From Enoplolaimus lenunculus (lineage: Eukaryota > Nematoda > Enoplea > Enoplida > Thoracostomopsidae): a stretch of 64,000 nucleotides of DNA. A model generated the notes under the pieces. It worked only from the letters and a program-made list of their open reading frames with translations. It made no database searches and had not been told where the DNA came from. The position numbers and the translations under genes were made by a program. Below, in pieces: positions 35,753-48,500 of this stretch. The stretch is taken from contig JASANG010001037.1 of NCBI GenBank assembly GCA_030248215.1, positions 248,001-312,000 of the forward strand, read 5' to 3'. The stretch's first letter is position 1, and each line of letters begins with the position of its first letter.

Positions 35753-38066
35753 ATCAACTGACCCCACATTGCGTTTTGGCCGATCTCCCGTTTTTTAGAT
35801 ATGGTATCAAGTTTACTTAATTGACTAATGTACTGTTTACACCCCTAAAACTAACATTAGCAATATTTTTGATCAATTTATGTGTATTTTCAAAAAATGC
35901 ATACGTATTGAGTGTGACAAACACCCCCCTCCCGAATCAGGGGGTCGGTATAAATTGCAACGCGCGGTGGTACATTTTGTGTAATGGATTAGCGCGCCAG
36001 ATGCACACTATTTTGCAAAGTGAATGTCATCCACACCTAATAAAACTTAATTCTAAAACAAGCTCTTACAGTTAAATAATATTTTCGACGTTATATTACC
36101 TCCCGAACGGTAAAAGCGGGTTGTTTGATAATTTCGCTTGTTAGATTAAATCAGATCAACATATCTCTTTCTCACGCAATATAATCTAAGTTCAATGTGA
36201 ACTAAATGTGTAGTTTATACGATGTTTGACCGAGAAAGATTTCGGTGTAAATTTTATCCGCTTTGTGTTTTCGTGGGAAGGTTTCTACCAACCGTTATTC
36301 AATCGCAACACCTAATCCCAGTTTCAAAATTTGCAAAAACAGAACGTAACCCACTATCGATTCGGTTTTATACCCTTGGAAACGAACGTGTGTATATATT
36401 GCTTGCAATCGGATTTTCAGGCCAATTAGCCAAACGGAGGTGGCGTTCAGTACCCTATTGATGATAGTACCATTTGGAATTAGTCCTAAGCCACAAATGT
36501 TGTTTATATAAGCGCGACCTGCGATTCTTTAAATATTTTGGCGAATACTAGATTTTTAGGCAATTGGTAGTAAAATTAAACATAGTCCGTGAAACGCATG
36601 AAAAGTTAAACGTTTAGTGGATTTCGATCCCTTTCCAGCCTTAATTTTATTCAGCATCAATGCTATTGTTTCTTTTTATGTATTTGTAACTTTTACATCC
36701 TTCTGATATATTTAACTGCTCAATAAACAAATACCAAATACAATGTTACATTTCTGCGATATTTTATTTGACAAATATTAATGCCGACTTTGGGAGGGTA
36801 TCGATGCCAATATCCCACCCCCTAAATACCTCCTTGTTGTTTCTGTTATCCGTAAAATTATATCGTGCAAATACATTCCCAACAAATCCGGTCCCGTGGA
36901 CAGACGGGATTCCGGGGGATGGTTAAGCCCCCTCGAAAGTTTCTACTTGTGGCTAGTTATCAGAAACCCTTGCATGCCCTCATAAATTTTTTTGCCTCTA
37001 CGTTTTATGATTGTTTTTAGGTTTCAATTGTACTACTATCTTATTAATTTATGTATTAAGCCGTGTAAAATATCCAAAAATCGAATGGTAAGTCAGCATT
37101 TTTAGTTTGCCGTTTTACAACTATTGTATTTTACTATTTTCTAATGCACACTTTAGTGTAGACTCTAGTCATCTGCTAAGAACAACCTATTTCCAGGGCT
37201 GGAGCAGCCACCAACCTTTGGGGCCTCCACCCCTAAGCAGACGGCATACCCTATCCGGCTGAAACAAAAACCGCCGCAGTTTTAAAATGCGTATGACTGC
37301 TCGCTCGCGAGTTTGAGGGCCCACCATCGAGTTCAGAGGGAGCCCCCACCCCTGTCTGCTCCAGCACCGTCTACTGCTATCGGTGCCCCTACTGAAAATG
37401 TTGATATTCTTAAACAATTCTCAAACACCCACACGTGGAACAGTGAGATAGCATTTCTTTCTTTCAAACTTAATCGGAAGCCAGATTGAATCTCATATAT
37501 ATAATTGCCTTAACCCTGGTCAGAGGTAGGGGAGTTAGGAGCATACTGCTGCATATACGTTTTTGCCGTTAACCTCAAATCTTTGTGTTTTACTTGCATA
37601 GAATCTGCGACAACTCGTCGCTCAACAATTTGTCGCTCTACAGCTGCCGAAGCCTAAGTGTAATCTTTACCATAATCTCATCCATAAAGGTATTAAGCTA
37701 TGCTTATGCAAGATTGGCCATTTTTCGTTGCAGAAGGATACATAAACTATTGGTAAAACTGGATCAATTCTAAAATACCAGGAACCTGAAAAAATTATTT
37801 TGCATAATTATATCAATTGTAGCTTAGTTAGCTATACTTTGAATCGGCTCTCACTTTGTTTGACTGGAAATGGTACAGACGGTAGTGAAATAAACGGTTC
37901 ATTATTTTCAATTTTGTGGTTTAACTTTCAACCCTGAGTTGTTTTTGATATATTTCATTCCTGTAAATACTTCACAGTAACGCTATATCATACTTGTGTG
38001 GACGTACGGCAATAGACAGCGCCGGATTGTAGTAAAGTTTTTGAAAAGGATATGGCGTTACTAAGC

Positions 38067-38337
38067 TTAACCGCTTCTCACGTTGAGTTGCCTGTAGGCA
38101 ACTCAGCGCAGTGTATATACGTTAAATAGTATATATCGCACCGTGTTTAACAATTGCAACACGTATACATAGTACTAAATGACCACAAGACGTGAGAGCC
38201 ACCTCGGGCTCGAGCGTCAAGCTCCTATAGCTGAGTGGTGATGGTATACGCCTCCCACTCCAGTCGCTGTAGTTCGAATCCTAGCATAAATGTAGGTCTC
38301 GGGGGAAATAGAAAATATTCATGTGAGAAAGGGTTAA
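38067..38337 (+). mobile_element. piggyBac-like MITE with tRNA-Gly-like module, full copy
   Basis: TTAA at both ends (38067-38070 and 38334-38337), terminal inverted repeats TTAACCGCTTCTCAC and GTGAGAAAGGGTTAA. A subterminal palindrome GAGTTGCCTGTAGGCAACTC follows the left end. The tRNA-like module at 38219-38290 has A box TAGCTGAGTGG, anticodon-loop region GCCTCCCACTCC (CCC) and B box AGTTCGAATCC. Confidence 0.88.
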
Positions 38338-38800
38338 ACCTAATCGTGATACCTTTTGCATACTTTTTAGGATAACAATTGTTCACAAAACAATACGGAT
38401 ATATCAGATGTTGAAGACGATTGGATTGAAATAAGTAAGCGGTGTTAGTGTACGGGCCAATTACCACAAGTGAGTTGGTTTGAAAATTTAAATATGTACA
38501 ATAATGTAGAATTTAAAATTACATAAATATTGAACAAATATATATTGGTTTAAAAATTTTAAATTTCTAAGCAATTTTAGAATTTTAGATTGCCGCCTAT
38601 TCAGTGTACCTATATAAAACATAAATGCCGAACTATTACATTCTCTACGGAGTATTTGATATTCAAAAACGAAATTTTGCCTTGTTTTTGTTAGCGCAAC
38701 GGCGTCGGACACAGTAAAGTAGAGCGCAGCCCTTATTCAGCGAAACAATTATAATTAAATTATCTCAACTTTTGCACACTCTCCCTTCAAGCTTATACCT

Positions 38801-41800
38801 ATGCCTTACGCAATAATTTTAAATGTGCGTAAAAAGTGTAGCCAAGAGCCGTTGACTTTTGCAGGATATGAAGAGCGTGACATAAAAGAAATTTTTGCGG
38901 ACTGCAAAATTTCTGCTCCGTCAGCAGCTCCAGAGTTACCGAAACACAAAAAAGTTCACGCTTGGTTATCGAATTGCTACGATTCATCGTTTTCGCTGCA
39001 AGAAATTCAAGGCCACGTAGTCGTCTATTGTCTTAGTCTCGACGGGTCAAAGTTCGTTCAAGCTGCGTTTGTTAAAGTAGCACCTGAAGCACGCAGTTTT
39101 GTACTCGATGAGGTAGGAAACATATTTAGAAACGAATCAAAGATTTTATCAGTGGTAAAATATTAATTTTGGCGACCATTATTTGCGACGATCAGGTCCT
39201 TAGCCAGCTCATCGTGCTATAAGGGGCAAGCTTTTCAGGAGAGGCATCGTTGACTTACAAGCTCGGTCGACAATATTCTAGGGGGCCAAAATTTTGCCAT
39301 GAGTCCCCACTGGCGGATCCAAAAGTTTTTGACGGGGGGGAGCAGGCTCACAAGTGTTATGAAACGCAAAAATTGTAAAGTAAGGACCTTACATACCATT
39401 TTATCACAAAAAAATTCTTCGGAAAAATGTAAAAAATTATAAGGTAGGAATCTTTTTAACACAAAAATTTGTGACAGGGAGGCGTACACCCCCCTGCCTC
39501 CCTCTGGATCCGGTAGTGAGTCCTTCTGGCCCTCCTTAGCTACGGGCCCGGCGACAAAATATATTAGTAATGCGAAAATTTGGAAGCTAATGGAATGAAT
39601 CTTTGGCAAAGTGCAACGAAAATGGTTCTTCAATTTTAATTGTACATGAGTTAATGAAGATGTACGGTATAATAATGTAGAATTTAACCAAAATTCTGAT
39701 TGGTCGTCATGTTTTGCAACCAAAGTTTAAAAATACACGCTCCGGATATCAACAAGATTTAAAACGCAAGTTTTAAGCTCATTTTTGATTGAAAAAACGC
39801 GGAAAATTCGATTGTTGTCTTTGTTATTTTTCGGATGCCACGATACAAAAACTTATTATTTTTCAGATAATTGTGCACTTTCGTAAGGTCGTCACAAATT
39901 TTTACGGAAAAAATGTAATAAAAATGGTAATAAATAACGCCGCAACAAGCGAGTGGCAGCTTATACGTAACGCATTATCTGACGCGTTGCTCAAGTTATC
40001 ATTTAACGTGAATGCAAGTGAAGTTGTCAGAGAAGCACTAGCAATTGCATCGAGCAAACAACGTCAGGTGTTCGTGGAAAAATTTTACGGATTTGCGCTC
40101 GAAATGGCAATGGTTAGAAATAACAAGAGTGGATAATTTTGACTTTGAAATGAGTATGTAACTAGGCACATTCTGTGTACAAATCAATGTACCCAGTATG
40201 CACTGGCTTTTATCCAAAGGCAGCACTCACTCAGAGCATAGCCTGCCGCCATCAACAGAATTGAAAAACAAAATTTTATTAAGATTTAGTTTCAAAATTG
40301 CATTTGGCTTCTCGGTCGCTTACATCAAGCTTTTTTCAGTATTATATATCCCGCGCATTCATCAGAAAATTATGCACACGTCGCTATCACCGTGTGTTGA
40401 TTTGTGTTACGCAGATTCTGTGCAAGTGGCATTGTCATGTCCAACATTCCATCGACTCTTCGCAACAGGATTTGATGATTTAAAGGGAAATATACCGTTT
40501 AATCAAAACGCAAATTTTTGTTATTTTAACTTTAAAAAGGTTTAAGCGCCTAGGGTTTTTCGTCTTAATCCAGGCAAATATTTTTAAATGTGTTCCAGCA
40601 GTCGATTTTTGGTATTACATGGTTTTGCCATCAGCGAAAAACGGAATTAATTAAACTATCACGTAGGCGTACGCATAAACGCATTTAGAATCTTGTATAT
40701 TTTTTGTTTAAGCTAAACTTAAGTTTAACTTAGCCTCGTGTTAAACTTAAAAATATGTTAGTATATGATAAACTTACAATTCTAGTGTAGTTGGTCAGTG
40801 CAGCTATGTAAGTTTTACCTAAACTAATAACCTATCTTAGTTAAGCTATAATTTAAGTTTAAGTTTTTTAGAGTATATACAAATATACGTTATCGTGTGT
40901 TGCTTTTTAGGATAAATATGGTTCTGCTGTATTGTTAAAGTTGATTGAAATTGCTGAATGCTCCGAAAAAATTGGTTGGATAGCGAACGAGCTTAACAGC
41001 GGCAACCTTGAACAATTAGCAGCAAACAAATCTTCGTTGGCGGTCATTGAGAAGATTATAAACAGTAAGCGTTGTTGTATATATTCCTCTATACGTTTAA
41101 GGCTAAATTTAGGAAAATTCCTACAAATGCCTACGCTTTATTATTCTTCAATGTGGGGGAACATCTACAAGAGTCAAAGTAAACCAGGTCGGCCAATGTA
41201 AAGAACAAGGGCGGAACTATAAGCATATTCGTAAGCCTAAGCATAAGCTTAAGCCTAAGCGTAACAATGAGCATATTCTTAAGCCTAAGCCTAAGCCAAG
41301 CAAAAAATTAGTCTAAAGCTTAAGCTTACTCTTATGCAGTCCCACAGAAAAACGTTCCGCCCCTGATCTTTATTTGGGCCGCCAGGTCAAAGGCTAATTT
41401 ATTTTGAAGCACATGAACGTCAGGTTGCAGAAAGTCTAATTTCAACTCATGTTGTTTTATTTCAATGAATCAGGGCAGAGTAAAGTTTGGCAGAAATTTT
41501 TAGAGATGATTTTAAATAATTCTCAGATAATAGAAAATATAAAGTGAACCAAAATTAGGCTTAACCTTAAAATCTGCAATTTTAGAAGTATCTCACTAAT
41601 CCGCTTTCTGCTGCGTATAATGAAGAGTGGATAATGCCTCTTTTCACAAGTGTACAACTGGGTATATTCTGGTACAAAGAGTGCACCCAGCGCACTGTAC
41701 GCTGTTGGTCGACCCCCCGAAAAAGGAGTCATAATTTTCCTTGTTTAAAGGAGGGCGACAGGTATTACGATAGAATTCATCCCCTACACAAGGGGGTCAG

Positions 41801-42197
41801 CTTAAAATGCGCCGCCCGGTGGTACATTTTGTAGCAAAGTAATTTCGGTAGTTTGACACGTTTGTTAAAAGTGATCATTCACTCTTGGTATAATCAACGA
41901 ACAAGTTAAGTAAATGTTCTTTTAAACAACATATGTACGCCAAATGCAGTTCTTACCTACTGTTGAATCTTTACCTCCAATGATAGAATGACCCACACGT
42001 CTCAATCCGTAATACTTGGTTTGGCAATTTGTACATTTTATTCATTAAAATATTGTCGCGTTCAAATATACATGACTTAAATCTACTGCGGACTTATGTT
42101 TTCAGCAAGCAAATATGTTGTCTTTAAGCAACGTTTATCGCTTCATCGTTTCCTTCCAAACAAAGACTCCACAGGAAAAACGAAGCCAGAAAAGTAG
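38801..42197 (+). CDS. PUF (Pumilio-family) RNA-binding protein A, short form with repeats 1-5
   Basis: Exons 38801-39112 (312 nt), 39867-40112 (246 nt) and 40911-41064 (154 nt) join in frame, with GT-AG junctions. Exon 1 ends in PUF repeat 1 (LQEIQGHVVVYCLSLDGSKF). Exon 2 carries repeats 2-3 (NFYGKNVIKMVI; NVNASEVVREALAIA; FALEMAM). Exon 3 carries repeats 4-5 (DKYGSAVLLKLIE; NKSSLAVIEKIIN). No repeats 6-8 were found before the next gene. A possible last exon at 42106-42197 fits the phase and adds SKYVVFKQRL and a stop, but is weak. RNA-reading triplets are mostly non-canonical (K-N-K, S-E-R, S-A-L), so RNA binding is doubtful. Exon 2 has exactly the length and domain content of the matching exon of gene B, so A and B are tandem duplicates; A looks degenerate or specialised. 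Confidence 0.7.
39180..39560. repeat. dispersed repeat fragments in PUF-A intron 1
   Basis: Contains CTTTTCAGGAGAGGCAT, TTGACTTACAAGCTCGG, GCGGATCCAAAAGTTTTTGA and TAGCTACGGGCCCGG, matching words in the GAGCTGGCTACGGGCC family and a GGATCC-containing relative near 30840-31080. Non-coding. Confidence 0.45.
41191..41380. mobile_element. hAT-type MITE with TTAGGC-like core, copy 8 (second subfamily)
   Basis: Ends GGCCAATGTAAAGAACAAGG and CCCCTGATCTTTATTTGGGCC-type right end. Flanks ACCAGGTC and GCCAGGTC differ at one base. It lies just after PUF-A exon 3. Confidence 0.85.
41620..41895. repeat. diverged copy of the CCAAGAGTG foldback family
   Basis: Left GAAGAGTGGATAATGCC, right GTGATCATTCACTCTTGGTA, with internal GTACAACTGGGTATATTC and GGTGGTACATTTTGT. 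Matches the layout of 53148-53485. Confidence 0.55.
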
Positions 42198-42577
42198 CGA
42201 AAATATTTACTGTGTTTTTCCGATTATAGGATTTCCTCGTATCCACGCAACAACCACGACTTCAACCTGGCATTTCATTGAACAGTTTACCAATATTATT
42301 GGTCAGAGTAATAACTTTTCAAAAGAAAATTTATCGACTATTGGAAATAACAAAAATTTCACTAAAGTCAACATTTTGAAGTTGAACGCATTTGATGAAA
42401 TTGACAAAAAGGTAAACGCAGCATTGAATTGCGATCGTCGACGACTCGTAGCTCGACAGCTACTGAAGCCAGAGCCTAAGCGCAAGCCAATGTAGGTCTG
42501 TATTAAGATATCGGGTAACGAAATATCGATGAACGAGTTTTTCGGTTGACGAAATGTCGTGATACCATTAACTTGCG

Positions 42578-45500
42578 ATGTTTTCAACTGCGGATCAAGC
42601 GGTTAAACATAACAGTGTCCCTTTATATATCGACACTAACGAATTTGTAATATTTCATATTTCTCCAAAAAAAACTAAAAATGATTTGTTCTTTGATAAT
42701 TTGAATGCCGTGTTTCAGGTCGTGTCATTGGCTCAAACGTTGCACGGATCAAAGCAAATCCAGGTTGCATTCTTGTCTGCATCTCAAGAACAACAAAGGT
42801 CGATAGTATCAAAGGTATGTGTAGTCTGTTAACAATTGGTAAATGAAGACTTAACACAAGGGGTCATATTCTCAAATGTGTTCCGCACTTATCACCAGTT
42901 GGTGTTAGGTCTTATAACTTTTGAACCAGTGACTGCTGAGGCTCAAAATTTGACATATTTTTTGCATTTGATTTGCTCTACTCCTGTACTAATTTCAAGT
43001 TCAGCAACTGCATTGGCGAGTTTGAAAATCTATCGCTAACTGAACATAGATGTTATACACATTTGAGAATATGGACCAAGGACTTAATTATAAGACAAAC
43101 GGTTTACGCTCATCAAATTTCTTGTATATGCAATAATTCACAATTTTTAATCGTTTAGTGGTCTTAGTGTATATACTCCATTACTGATCTGTGAAAAACG
43201 ATGAAAAACGGCGCGCCTCAAAAAGTAACATGATCCCGTCCCGATAAACGCTGGTTGAAACGTATTGAAGACGTTAAAGCCACAATAAGATACCAACGGC
43301 ATTGGCTTTAATTTTGCGCGATTTATTGTGTTTGGTAATTTTCTTGAAGCGCACCCCTCACATGCTTTACACCAACGTTTAATATCTTCATGCATGCCAG
43401 GCCAAAAATAAAATCTATTTAATTTAAAATAAGTTTTCTCTATGCCTAGGTGGCCTCCTAAAATGTCATCATGATATGCTTCCATAAGCTCTTCTCTAAG
43501 GGCTAGTGGAACCACAAGTTTTTTCTTATCCGGTTCGTCTGGTCTTATTTTGTCTAAATAGTATAAACAACCGTTATCTAAGCAATACTTAGGCGCAAAT
43601 CGTTTAATCTTATCTGCTAATTTCTTGTCACTTGGAAGCTTGTTAAGCTCAATACAAGACATTAGACTAGCCACATCAGGGTCCGTCATTTGCAACTTTC
43701 TTAACGCGTTGGCATCCTCCGCTATGGTTTCCAAAGACACCGTAGCGCAAACTTGTTTCTCCAAAGCTTCAGAACCGTGGTCCAACCGCGATAAGAAATC
43801 AGCGTTATTGTTTTGATTTCCTGGCCTATATTTTATTTCCATAAACGGTCTATATTCCTGCACTGACCAAACCCATTTGGCTAGTCTGTCTGATCCAAGT
43901 GCACTAGTCATCAAAAATTTTAACGGCTGATGGTCTGTATAAACAACGAAATTGCGGCCATACACATAAGGTCGCAACTCTTTGATAGCCCAAGTCAAAG
44001 CTAACGCTTCACGTTCACACGTGGAATAATTTCGCTCTGCTTTATTTAAGCTTCGACTTATAAAAGTTATGGGCCTTTCGTTTCCTTGGTTATCACTTTG
44101 AGCAAGCACCGCACCTAGTGCGCACCCAGAAGCATCCGTAGAAATTAAAAATGGTTTCTGAAAATCAGGAAACTGTAATATTGGAGCAGATGCTAATTGA
44201 AGTTTTAGATTTTCAAAAGATGTCTGGCATGCATTATCCCGTTCAAATTTGACTCCCTTTTTCAATAGCCGATGTAGCGGCTCGCAGGTTTCAGAAAACC
44301 TTTGCACAAATCGTCTATAAAAACTTGCCATACCCAGAAATCGTTTTAAAGATTTTTGTGACTGAGGTGCGGGAAAATTTTTAATCCTAGATACTTTACT
44401 GGCATCCGTCATGATGCCCCGGCTGGAAACGACAAATCCTAAAAATTGAACTTCTGATTTCCCGAAATTACATTTGCTCAACTTCAATTTCAAACCTGCT
44501 TGACGAAATCGGTCAAAAATTTCACTAAGATTTTTAAGATGGTCCTCGAAACTTTTAGAAAAGTAAAGAACATCGTCTAAATACACCATCGCACTAACCC
44601 ATTGTAAACCCGCCAGGATGTATTCCATTAATCGTTCAAAGGTTGCTGGACTATTACTAAGTCCCATTGGGAGCACGTTATACTCATATAGACCAAAGAA
44701 TGTAGTAAATGCTGTTTTCTCTTTATCCGGAGGATACAACTCAACTTGGTAATAGCCACTGGCTAAATCAATACTTGACCAGTATTTCGCCCCACCTAAA
44801 GAACTTAAAATGTCATCTATTCGCGGTAACGGATACACATCCCGTTTAGTAACTGCATTTAGCTTTCTATAATCTATACACATCCGTTTTGTTCCATCCT
44901 TCTTTGGCACCATAATCATTGGTGCTGCCCAAGGACTTGTCGATCTCCGTATAATACCTTTTGACTCCATCTCATTCAACTGCTCTTTGACATCCTGACG
45001 CTGGGCGACAGGCAGCCGATAAGGAGGCATCCTAATCGGTGGACTATTACCCACGTCAATTTTATGTTGAACAATTTTTGTTCGACCTAAATCCATACTA
45101 TCTTTTGCAAAAATATCACTATAGTCAAAAAGCAATTTACGCAGTTGCATTTTCTGATCTGTTGTCAAATTTGATTCAGAAAAATCTAAAGACTCGATCA
45201 TTTGTCTCACCGACTTTTCGTTTTCACCAATTTCTTTTTTGCTGCACGTCCCCCAAAATGAGGATAAGCCCACCCTGGTCCCTTTGTATAATTTAACGGG
45301 ACTGCTAGTGAAATTCAGGATACGAACAGAAATTTCGTCTGATGATCATTTGTCTCACCGACTTTTCGTTTTCACCAATTTCTTTTTTAGCGTTTGCAGT
45401 ATTGTTTCCTACAAATGTGTTGATATTGTTGATAGCTGCAGGAGAAATTGAGCCCACCCTGGTCCCTTTGTATAATTTAACGGGACTGCTAGTGAAATTC

Positions 45501-48500
45501 AGGATACGAACAGAAATTTCGTCTGATGAGTCCACAAGGGCACAAGCAGACAGTAGCCCAAGTTTAACCAGTTTCTCACGGTAGGGTTCAAATACCCAAT
45601 TTCTGCATGTTGGTTCTAAATTTGAAAGAATTGAAAATGCAATTTCTACCCTTGGTGGTACAACAATTGTTTCGGCTAACGAAACTGTTTCCGAATTATT
45701 ATTGTTCAAACTATTTGATCCAATATTTGAGTCCAAAATAACTTCATTATTTCGAAAATCCATTTTCACCTTCCCAAAAAGTTTCATGGCATCCCGCCCC
45801 AAAATTATATCGTATGCCATACCATCTAATACATGGAGTATTTGGTAAAAGGTTCGCGTGCCCAGGGCACCAATTCCCCCGTTACTGATTTTGCGCTAAC
45901 GTGCGCAGGGTACGTTTTAACAACGTCTAAAGTCTGTCTAAAACTTTTATTAATCAAGGATATCGAAGAACCCGAATCAAACAAACAAGTGGCAGGATTA
46001 CCCTACACTAAAATTTCAACTGCGGCGTCAGAGCTCCTAGTATTGTGCAACTCACAGGTGTAATCACCATTAGCCCCTAACTCTATGTTGTGTGCCGGTT
46101 CTGCATGAGCATCGGTTGTATCACGCGGCAACTGGTCAACTGTACCACTGAGGCGCTTTCTCACTAATTGATATCCAGCACTCGAAAGGCGTAAAGACTT
46201 TAACACTCCTGACCCGAACGTCTTAATAACATTTACACGCATTAACGGAAATTTTGACTTATGACAACAATGAAAAATTAGCGCACAAATGCTAACGTAG
46301 ACACAAACACAGAACACCCAGATCTGATACGGTTCTAGCGACAGTCCTCGCAAAAACCCGAAGAATCCATTTGTTATTATATGGTCAATTATTTGATTTT
46401 TATTATCAGACACCGTATCAGATCTGTGAGCTCCAAGTGCCTCAAATACTCTATGCACATGCGACATATCACGCCACATGTCATTCATTCCAATAAACCT
46501 TGTGACTTAGTATCTATCTTGCGAAACTTTTGTTCTGTTGAAAGCACGGCAGTGTTGTCAGTCAAATCTCGCCGTGTACGAGTACTATGTATAGTGTTAG
46601 AATGCTTAAATTTCACTGCAATGCCTTGATCTGACATCTGCAAGTTATCTCCACTTGGACAGTCTTTTACGTGGTTACGATTCAGAAATGTAAGCGCAAG
46701 ACTGCCATCCTTTGCTAACCAGTTAACTCCCATCATGTCCCCTTCCATTACTTTCCAATTTAAAAATTCACATTTTTCGTTTTTGTCTGCTTCCCAGATG
46801 AGAACAGACCCATCTTGCAGACTGCAAGATCCCCCTAAATAATTGCAATGGCTAACATCACCACTGGTGCTTTCCATTTCGGAAACACCGTGACGTTTGT
46901 ACACGTGTGTGTTTATCAGAAAACAATTCGTGGCGGACCAAGAAGCCCAATGACAACAATCACCTAAGCCACCACCTAGATATTTCCAATCCACCTTATT
47001 ATGGGTTTGCCTCATTCCATTCTCTCCAACCAATGGACCATGAGAACATACATGGAACTTGTGCATACGCTTGCATTCGTCTACCGTAACAGGTAGAATT
47101 TCCTATTTGCTTCGTTTTAACCTTTCGTCATTAAAAAACCATGTGAATGTTTCTACTGTTTCAGATACAATGTGACATTTAACAGCTGCAGAAACATATT
47201 GTATATGTTTTCTTTTATTAAAATTAAGTGATGAGTCAAAAATTTCATCTCTTGCGGTAGTGCTTGGTATATCACATCGAAAATTGGATGGTATTTTGTA
47301 AAATTTACCTCCAGCCTCAGTTTGGCAAACCATAGGCTGAGATGTTACAGGAACAACGAGCAACAAAAGCAGTAAAAATTTCAACCAATATGACTTATAA
47401 AAACCGGCGTTTGTATGTAACATACCAACACTTGATTTAAATTCGTCCTCTGACAATGACGAAGTAATAATAGCACGTCCGCGTTTAACAAAATTGTGAC
47501 CAACAAAAATATCTTTAATGCCGCCACCGTTGATGTAATTATATTTATGGTTACTTTTGATATAAATATCTGTAACAGTAACCGGATAGATTAAAGCTTC
47601 CGATTTTTTTGATCAGCATTAAGCAGAGGTTCAGTGTCGGCGATAACGCAATTAACAAATTCTGGGAACTGATCTTTTAGCAACATTTCATTTTGTGAAC
47701 GCAGTGTGCTAACTTCTTGTTCTAACTCGGAAATACGAACAGCATTTTCATCACGATCACCTTCCAAAAAATTCACCCGACGCGCAGTCGACGTCTGACT
47801 TGCGTTAGAAAATTTAAAATTTCTGAAATTCGAATTATTTGTGGAAATATGCTTTTTATCACTTATTCTTTTCTGACAACGAGCCATGATGTGCCCAATT
47901 TTTTCACAATACCCACAAATAGGTTTCCCGTCTGCGGTCCATGAAAATCGGGTGCGTATTTGCTGCCTACCCTTTGGACCTCCATTATTTCTTCCTAACG
48001 CCTGCGCATGCAGGCCCATTGCATTAAATTTGCGATCGATAAAATCCGACAAAATTTTTTCAACGTTTGGATCTGTCAAGTTATAACGTTTCCATGATGG
48101 TAATAGAACATTATCAGCCTCTTCAGAAACAACGTTCACCCGATCTGTACTAAGTTTCGAATCAATAGAACTTGAAATTTTATTTAAAAGTTCAGCAACT
48201 GCGTTCTCTACATTATTGTTAACAGAACCAGTTATCTGACCGCTGCATACTGATTGCGTTGTTACTAAACCGTTGTCCTTACTGATTCTGATTTTTGGTA
48301 AATAACTAAGTCTTGCTTCGTGTTTTCGTGCCTTTTCAACAGCATCATCAAACGTTTGAGGATCTGTTAGCAGCAAAACTGACAGAAGTTCCTGATCAAG
48401 GCCACGAAGAAAGAAATCTAAAACAATTTGATCTGCCGCAGCCCCTGCATTAGGGTACGCTCGGCGTACTAATTTTTTAACACCTTGAGCATAATCAACT

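Larger units (their letters stand above)
26032..38800. other. intergenic region without recognisable genes
   Basis: Between the first supported nanos exon and the first PUF exon no exon chain or known domain was found. It holds MITEs and repeats (29620-29780, 29780-29916, 31660-31745, 32389-32577, 32712-32900, 34342-34551, 35686-35752, 38067-38337). It also has several short CGAGCGAAGCGAGCGAGAAG words (about 27725, 28015, 28215, 35135, 35325). Upstream nanos or PUF exons coding for low-complexity sequence could be hidden here. Confidence 0.6.

Noticed and set aside
42106-42495. Continuous frame before PUF-B as its first exon
   Set aside because: It can be read as a low-complexity exon or as a terminal PUF-A exon in another frame, and half of it is repeat sequence; neither reading is strong enough to call beyond a mention.
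40910-42814. PUF-A and PUF-B as one fused gene with thirteen repeats
   Set aside because: PUF-A exon 3 ends in phase 1, while PUF-B repeat 1 needs phase 0 at the only nearby acceptor; B exon 1 also has its own in-frame ATG.
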